Positions 29,567-32,817 of a stretch of DNA of 32,817 bases are shown here, piece after piece (within the stretch, counting starts at the first letter, position 1; each line of letters opens with the position of its first letter). Where the stretch lies: the NCBI GenBank assembly GCA_937911325.1, contig CALDSD010000077.1:1-32817 (forward strand). The letters are read 5' to 3'. This stretch comes from an uncultured Neomegalonema sp. (GTDB taxonomy: Bacteria; Pseudomonadota; Alphaproteobacteria; Rhodobacterales; Rhodobacteraceae). A model generated the notes under the pieces. That model was not told where the DNA came from, made no database searches, and saw nothing but the letters and a program-made list of their open reading frames with translations. A program made the position numbers and the translations under genes.

Positions 29567-29992
29567 CTACCCCCGCCCGTCGAGAATCGCGGGACCGCAC
29601 ACGGGCGGGGGATCTGCGCGGACCACCCGCGCGGATGGGGAAATGTTCAAATCGGAGCAGCCGTGAAACACCCGAACGCCACCCTCGACGCGCGGCGACT
29701 GCCCCTTTAATGTCAATTTTTTCAAAGGATTGTCGCTACATATCGCGCCTCCATTGTTGGCCACTGCCGCGCTGTATTCCGCTTGTCCACGACAGGGCTT
29801 GGGGGTGTTGCTGCCGCAGGTTTCAGGCTGCGCAGCCCGTCGATGCAGGCAAATTGGCCACTGCATCGCCGGCTTTACGGGCGTCCCCGTAACTCTGAAT
29901 AAAAAGGCGGGCGCGGGTAAGCAGGTGTTCGCGCCCGCAGGTTCGCAACGCTGAAAAGTCGCAGACGAAAGCGTTGCGGGGAGGGAGATCAT
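29567..29992 (-). CDS. Candidate leader ORF between cro-like and xis-like genes (141 codons)
   Basis: An open frame of 141 codons starts in ATGA overlap with the cro-like stop and ends with TAG three bases before the xis-like ATG, exactly fitting the tiling of neighbouring genes. Yet its composition is unusual (many Cys, Pro, Arg) and it runs through a strong terminator hairpin and several other stems. It may be a leader whose translation controls termination, as with the small ORFs in the immunity region of satellite phage P4, or a non-coding structured leader with a chance frame. A segment reading NPLKKLTLKGQSPRVEGG recalls proteins encoded over such RNAs, from memory only. Confidence 0.35.
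   Translation of the reverse strand: MISLPATLSSATFQRCEPAGANTCLPAPAFLFRVTGTPVKPAMQWPICLHRRAAQPETCGSNTPKPCRGQAEYSAAVANNGGAICSDNPLKKLTLKGQSPRVEGGVRVFHGCSDLNISPSARVVRADPPPVCGPAILDGRG
29570..29611 (-). promoter_or_regulatory. 11-bp perfect hairpin covering the xis-like ribosome site
   Basis: Arms CCCCCGCCCGT (minus 29611-29601) and ACGGGCGGGGG (29580-29570) pair perfectly around a 20-base loop, which contains a smaller GCGG/CCGC stem. The distal arm contains the GGGGG that serves as ribosome site for ATG 29564. Confidence 0.75.
29827..29977 (-). ncRNA. Candidate structured regulatory RNA (C4/CI-RNA-like location)
   Basis: Within 150 bases I see an 8-bp stem GCAACGCT/AGCGTTGC (29945-29977), a 9-bp stem at 29907-29938 with a T run, a stem ACGGG/CCCGT (29878-29891), an 8-bp stem CGATGCAG/CTGCATCG (29841-29868) and the palindrome GGCTGCGCAGCC (29827-29838). 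The density of stems, and the location between regulator and excision genes of a temperate phage, are like the antisense immunity RNAs of P1 (C4) and P4 (CI). Assignment to that RNA family is a guess. Confidence 0.35.
29899..29938 (-). terminator. Intrinsic terminator or attenuator inside the leader
   Basis: Minus strand GCGGGCGCG (29938-29930), a 14-base loop, CGCGCCCGC (29915-29907), then CTTTTTATT. The stem is 9 bp and perfect. It would end transcripts of the cro-like gene before xis and int unless antitermination or leader translation intervenes. Confidence 0.8.
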
Positions 29993-30249
29993 GCGGCGAC
30001 CTCACGGGTCGCGCTTCCGTTTCCCACTGGCTCGAATGCAATCCACTCGTCGGGAAACGGTAAGTTCTTGGCGTCAGACGCTTTCCGGAATATCAGAGTA
30101 AGCTTTGGGGAAATCTTTCCTGCCGCGATAAGCTGATGAAACCGCTGATAGGTCATATCAAAACCGTACTGACTGACGTGCGTGTGTGCGGCCTTTGTGC
30201 CGCCCAGCGCGTCTGCCCACTGCCGGAGTGTTGTGATATGCTGCGTCAT
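29989..30249 (-). CDS. Cro-like small regulator candidate (86 aa)
   Basis: 86 aa, MTQHITTLRQWADALGGTKA ... QYGFDMTYQRFHQLIAAGKI. The pattern of short helices is like a small HTH regulator, with a poorly conserved recognition helix. It is divergent from the XRE repressor gene, which supports a Cro-type role. No Shine-Dalgarno lies before ATG 30249. A possible promoter (TTGCTT at 30286-30281, 18 bases, TATACG at 30262-30257) would place the transcript start almost at the ATG, so the mRNA may be leaderless. Confidence 0.65.
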   Translation of the reverse strand: MTQHITTLRQWADALGGTKAAHTHVSQYGFDMTYQRFHQLIAAGKISPKLTLIFRKASDAKNLPFPDEWIAFEPVGNGSATREVAA

Positions 30250-30350
30250 AACGAGACGTATATCAAAAAATTCTTTATTGAAGCAAGTCCGAATTTTTTT
30301 GGCGGAAAAGAAAAGGAATTTTGTTCAACAGTATGCGCCGAGGCAGCAAC
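30234..30350. promoter_or_regulatory. Divergent control region between cro-like and repressor genes
   Basis: The gap 30250-30350 is AT-rich. Half-sites TGATAT (30234-30239) and ATATCA (30260-30265) form an inverted repeat that overlaps the candidate -10 of the cro-like gene. GAGG before ATG 30351 serves the repressor. No clear plus-strand promoter was found. Confidence 0.45.
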
Positions 30351-30647
30351 ATGAGAGACGGTTTATCCAAAATGCCGCGCGTGTATGACGCTGAAGCTGT
30401 CGGAAAGCGGATGCGTACAATTAGGACGATGGTGGGGTTATCTCAGAAGGATTTCGCCAAGTTTCTTGGCGTCGCTCCGCAGCAGGTTAACCAGTACGAA
30501 CAAGGGTCTTCGCGCCCCTCATTCGCGGTCGCGCTCTACCTCAAGACGACTTACGGGGTGACGTTTGACTGGCTGTACGCTGGCGATGCAACGCATCTGA
30601 CGGTAGGTCTAGCTCACCGTCTTGCAGAGGTTGAGAAGAGCCTCTGA
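30351..30647 (+). CDS. XRE-family repressor-like protein
   Basis: 98 aa from ATG 30351, chosen for the GAGG seven bases before it; upstream starts lack this. Residues ~14-70 are a typical XRE helix-turn-helix: VGKRMRTIRTMVGLSQKDFA, then LGVAPQQVNQYEQGSSRPSF and ALYLKTTYGVTFDWLYAGD. It has no C-terminal peptidase domain, so lysogeny control would not depend on RecA-triggered self-cleavage if this is the main repressor. Its 3' end overlaps, on the other strand, the end of a second HTH gene. Confidence 0.85.
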   Translation: MRDGLSKMPRVYDAEAVGKRMRTIRTMVGLSQKDFAKFLGVAPQQVNQYEQGSSRPSFAVALYLKTTYGVTFDWLYAGDATHLTVGLAHRLAEVEKSL

Positions 30648-30873
30648 GCATTGGGGCTTGGACATTACCAAAAAGCGTGCCGTGATGGATGAAGTCTAGA
30701 CTTCCATCAAGATAAAGCGTCATATCTATTACGAGATCGTCATCCCCGCAAAATGCGCGCTCTTCCGCGATCTCTATTTCAGTTGGCTTTCGACCGACAG
30801 CCAAAGCCAACTCTTTGATCGTTAAGCCCCGTGACATTCTCAGCGCACGCAGGCGCGACCCCATTGACGCCAT
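30541..30873 (-). CDS. Second HTH-type small protein, convergent with the repressor
   Basis: 110 aa. The N-terminus MASMGSRLRALRMSRGLTIK and ELALAVGRKPTEIEIAEERA form an XRE-like helix-turn-helix; the middle is acidic with VIDMTLYLDGSLDFIHHG. GGAGGAAGGG precedes ATG 30873. The last ~35 residues are antisense to the repressor 3' end (107 bases overlap) and look unlike the rest, so the frame may simply run past its original end. Confidence 0.6.
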   Translation of the reverse strand: MASMGSRLRALRMSRGLTIKELALAVGRKPTEIEIAEERAFCGDDDLVIDMTLYLDGSLDFIHHGTLFGNVQAPMLRGSSQPLQDGELDLPSDALHRQRTASQTSPRKSS

Positions 30874-31071
30874 TACCCTTCCTCCATCGGGACAGTAGAG
30901 CGCAAAACGTTAACGCGCGCAACAGGACCATTTGTCTAATTTTTGATAGTCAATGACGAACGGTTTCGTTTGTTCACCTTTGGCAAAAAATCAAACGTTT
31001 TTTGTTTTTTTTGTTGACGATCAAAAAAAGTTTGATTAGTTCTGAGCCCATCAACACGAGGGCTCAAACTC
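30874..31071. promoter_or_regulatory. AT-rich divergent control region with operator-like repeats
   Basis: Two half-sites, AATCAAAC (30989-30996) and GTTTGATT (31030-31037), form a spaced inverted repeat. The second overlaps a possible plus promoter: TTGACG (31014-31019), 17 bases, TAGTTC. A smaller repeat ACGAA/TTCGT lies near 30957-30971, and TTGACT occurs on the minus strand at about 30948-30953. The promoter calls are weak; the repeats are clear. Confidence 0.45.
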
Positions 31072-31437
31072 ATGACCGCAACCATCGACGAATTCAATCT
31101 TCGCCTCTACGCGCAGGTAGATGTAGAAGACATCCCGTTTCAGAAGCTCGGCTACGTGCCGCACGCAGAACTTGAGCGCGCGGTGCGGGACATCGACGCC
31201 GCGTTGCGCGCGATCGCCTCTGACAACATCGCAAACGCCGTCTTGAACCTGTCGCGTCTGGGTAGCCCAGCGCTGGCGCAGCTCGCATCTGAACGCCGCC
31301 GCGAAATGCTCAAGTCCGGCGCAATCGCCGCCTCCGACAAGGCGCACATGGAATGGAAGAAGCGCGAAGACGCGCGCCCGTCCGGTTCCGCCCTTGTGGA
31401 TCTGGAGCGCAGCAAGATGGCGGAGACGTCGTCATGA
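31072..31437 (+). CDS. Unknown accessory protein (121 aa)
   Basis: 121 aa, MTATIDEFNLRLYAQVDVED and mostly helical (ELERAVRDIDAALRAIASDN, LAQLASERRREMLKSG). No family recognised. It is the first gene of a plus-strand cluster in which each gene overlaps the next by ATGA or GTGA. The control region upstream has operator-like repeats. Confidence 0.65.
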   Translation: MTATIDEFNLRLYAQVDVEDIPFQKLGYVPHAELERAVRDIDAALRAIASDNIANAVLNLSRLGSPALAQLASERRREMLKSGAIAASDKAHMEWKKREDARPSGSALVDLERSKMAETSS

Positions 31438-31781
31438 GCACGAAACACACGCCGGGACCTTGGCGCATTCGAGAAATCCGCCGACCAAACCGAGCGCCGC
31501 AGTTGCGGATTTACGGAAAAGGCTGCGCAGGGCCATTGGCTGGTGTGCACAAGCCGAGCGATGGAAGCCGATACGCATTCGAGGGCGATCCGGCTGCAAA
31601 CGCCAATCTCATCGCCGCAGCGCCGGAACTGCTAGAGGCGGCGAAAGAGCTTCTCGACAACACGGCGCCGGACCCCGACGACCCTGTGTGGTCTCGCACT
31701 CTAACCAGCGGGTTTGTTCGTTGGGACGACCTCGTTGCTAAACTTCGCGACGCCATCGCTAAGGCTGGGGGCGCGTCATGA
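31434..31781 (+). CDS. Phage protein with TPGPW start (115 aa)
   Basis: 115 aa from ATG 31434 in overlap with the upstream stop. The opening MSTKHTPGPWRI and the later ANLIAAAPELLEAAKELLDN are a common pair of motifs in phage and prophage proteins of unknown function. The longer frame from 31353 is not needed. Function unknown. Confidence 0.75.
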   Translation: MSTKHTPGPWRIREIRRPNRAPQLRIYGKGCAGPLAGVHKPSDGSRYAFEGDPAANANLIAAAPELLEAAKELLDNTAPDPDDPVWSRTLTSGFVRWDDLVAKLRDAIAKAGGAS

Positions 31782-31885
31782 CCCGCGTCCGTTTCCTAGA
31801 GATCCTGATTTACGTCTATCTCGCCTGGTCCGCAGGGCTGGCGGGGCTGATCCTCTACTTCATGAACGGGGGCGCGGCGTCATGA
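31778..31885 (+). CDS. Single-TM small protein (35 aa)
   Basis: 35 aa: MTRVRFLEILIYVYLAWSAG and LAGLILYFMNGGAAS. One membrane segment (about 8-29). ATGA overlaps at both ends show it is part of the tiled cluster. Function unknown; tiny membrane proteins of temperate phages sometimes act in exclusion. Confidence 0.6.
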   Translation: MTRVRFLEILIYVYLAWSAGLAGLILYFMNGGAAS

Positions 31886-32130
31886 GCGAGGTCAACCGCA
31901 CATTTTCCGACCAAATGATTGACGACATCGATCACGCATTGGGGCGCCCCAAAGATCCCGACAACCCGTATCGCAACTACTACGCGACCGGGAACAAGGA
32001 CCAAATCGCGAAATTCCTAGCCTCAGGATACTGGGATCAAGGTCGCACCTACAGGCGCATGACGTGGATGCACGTCAACGACGAAGGCGTGAAGGCCCTC
32101 AAGTTCGCACTGACGGAGGGCGGCGCGTGA
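31882..32130 (+). CDS. Unknown accessory protein (82 aa)
   Basis: 82 aa from ATG 31882, MSEVNRTFSDQMIDDIDHAL and a middle DPDNPYRNYYATGN and LASGYWDQGRTY. It resembles small compact phage proteins, but no family is recognised. It overlaps its neighbours by ATGA and GTGA junctions. Confidence 0.65.
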   Translation: MSEVNRTFSDQMIDDIDHALGRPKDPDNPYRNYYATGNKDQIAKFLASGYWDQGRTYRRMTWMHVNDEGVKALKFALTEGGA

Positions 32131-32817
32131 GCACGCAATCTGAAACCCGCTGGTATTGGGCGTGGGCGGGGTCGCTCATGACTCTGCTGTTCGGCGCCGT
32201 GTCATTCTGGCTGTCCTACGGCTACATTCACGACGTCGCCACGACGCAGGGCTGGAAAGACCCAGGAATGATGGCGTTCGCCGCGGGGTTCTGCGCCGTG
32301 CTCGCCGTGATCTCCCGAATGCGGGATCTGAGGTTCTGGCGGTTTCGGTTGTGGATCCTGTTCGCCCTGGTTGCGGGCGTCACGTCTGCGCTAGGGATGC
32401 ACTCGCGCATTGGCGCGGCGTCGGCGGGCGGCGAGATTCTACAAAGGCAGGCGCAACTTGCCGAGCAGGCGGCGGAGTTGGCGGGAACGGCCGCTTTGAG
32501 CTCCGCCGCAGAAATCGAAAACCTGCCGCAGCTCATCGAGTTGGCGCAACAGCGCGTCATCGCTCTCGAGCGCACGGTAGCGCCCTTACGAGAGCAGGTA
32601 AGCGAGTACCGCCAGCAGATGACATGCGAGGCGACGGCTCTACCCGAGGGCTGTCTGGGGCGGAACAATGATCCTGTGAGCGTCGCGTCAGAGGGTCCGA
32701 ACTACAAGTTTCTGAACTGCAGACTTAACGGTCTCGACTGTGAGCCGGGGGTTAGTCCCTCCCCCCTCGTTCCACAGCTTGAGCGTGCGGAGGCCGAGCT
32801 TAGAGCGGCCAATGAGG
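32127..32817 (+). CDS. Membrane protein with coiled coil, partial (3' end outside the window)
   Basis: GTG 32127 overlaps the upstream stop; the frame is open for 230 codons to the window edge. Three hydrophobic segments (about 10-34, 48-64, 74-92) are followed by an Ala/Glu/Gln coiled coil (100-165), a Cys-containing region (C167, C176, C198, C205) and the start of a further helix. A membrane-anchored coiled coil with an outside Cys-rich part could be an exclusion or sensing protein, but I have no family match. Confidence 0.7.
   Translation, partial: MSTQSETRWYWAWAGSLMTLLFGAVSFWLSYGYIHDVATTQGWKDPGMMAFAAGFCAVLAVISRMRDLRFWRFRLWILFALVAGVTSALGMHSRIGAASAGGEILQRQAQLAEQAAELAGTAALSSAAEIENLPQLIELAQQRVIALERTVAPLREQVSEYRQQMTCEATALPEGCLGRNNDPVSVASEGPNYKFLNCRLNGLDCEPGVSPSPLVPQLERAEAELRAANE

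Noticed and set aside
1-32817. CRISPR arrays, tRNA or rRNA genes, insertion sequences, diversity-generating retroelement
   Set aside because: No regular spacer-repeat arrays, cloverleaf ends, transposase motifs or reverse transcriptase motifs were seen, although the portal region resembles BPP-1.

Overview
The window is a temperate bacteriophage or prophage with a short-tailed (podovirus-like) structural module. It has a T7/BPP-1-type portal, gp11-like and gp12-like tail tube proteins and three internal virion proteins, together with a tyrosine recombinase, XRE-type regulators and a lambda O-like initiator gene. Gene content, high GC and dense TAATG/ATGA start-stop overlaps suggest an alphaproteobacterial host, but this is inference. 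Both window edges cut genes: a tail fibre on the left and a membrane/coiled-coil protein on the right. No endolysin, DNA polymerase, primase, tRNA or CRISPR was found.

Layout. Positions 1-20.5 kb, minus strand, hold the late operon. In transcription order it has a two-TM membrane protein, TerS, TerL, two small proteins, portal, Bbp19-like protein, scaffold, small AT-hook-like protein, major capsid, two small virion proteins, gp11-like adaptor, gp12-like nozzle (interrupted by an in-frame TAG), GNAT-like gp13 analogue, and internal virion proteins of 212, 700 and 774 aa. These are followed by a small membrane protein, a 916-aa internal virion protein, a Rap1a/Tai-like exported protein and the tail fibre. 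A strong terminator stands just upstream of this operon, preceded by a perfect TTGACA. Positions 20.6-24.8 kb, minus strand, carry accessory genes: a possible late regulator, a Tat-signal protein, a TGT/DpdA-like protein, a Lar-like zinc ribbon, a PAPS-reductase-like PP-loop protein and a beta-class DNA methyltransferase. Positions 24.8-28.3 kb hold replication and early genes: a P-like candidate, an initiator with internal iterons, a stand-alone DnaA domain IV protein, an HNH protein and small unknowns. Positions 28.3-30.3 kb hold the integrase, an AlpA/Xis-like protein, a highly structured leader with an intrinsic terminator, and a Cro-like gene. Positions 30.3-32.8 kb are mostly plus strand: an XRE repressor and a run of small accessory genes.

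Most striking: (1) the 774-aa predicted ejection protein carries an R-S-E ADP-ribosyltransferase domain followed by an HExxH zincin domain, so it could act as an injected effector; (2) the Rap1a-like gene sits between two diverged copies of the 3' end of the upstream virion gene, which looks like a cargo-insertion scar; (3) a TGT-like, PP-loop, Lar-like and methyltransferase cluster may be a DNA-modification or anti-restriction island; (4) a structured leader with a mid-leader terminator and a buried ribosome-binding site lies between the cro-like and xis-like genes and recalls P4/P1-type RNA immunity.
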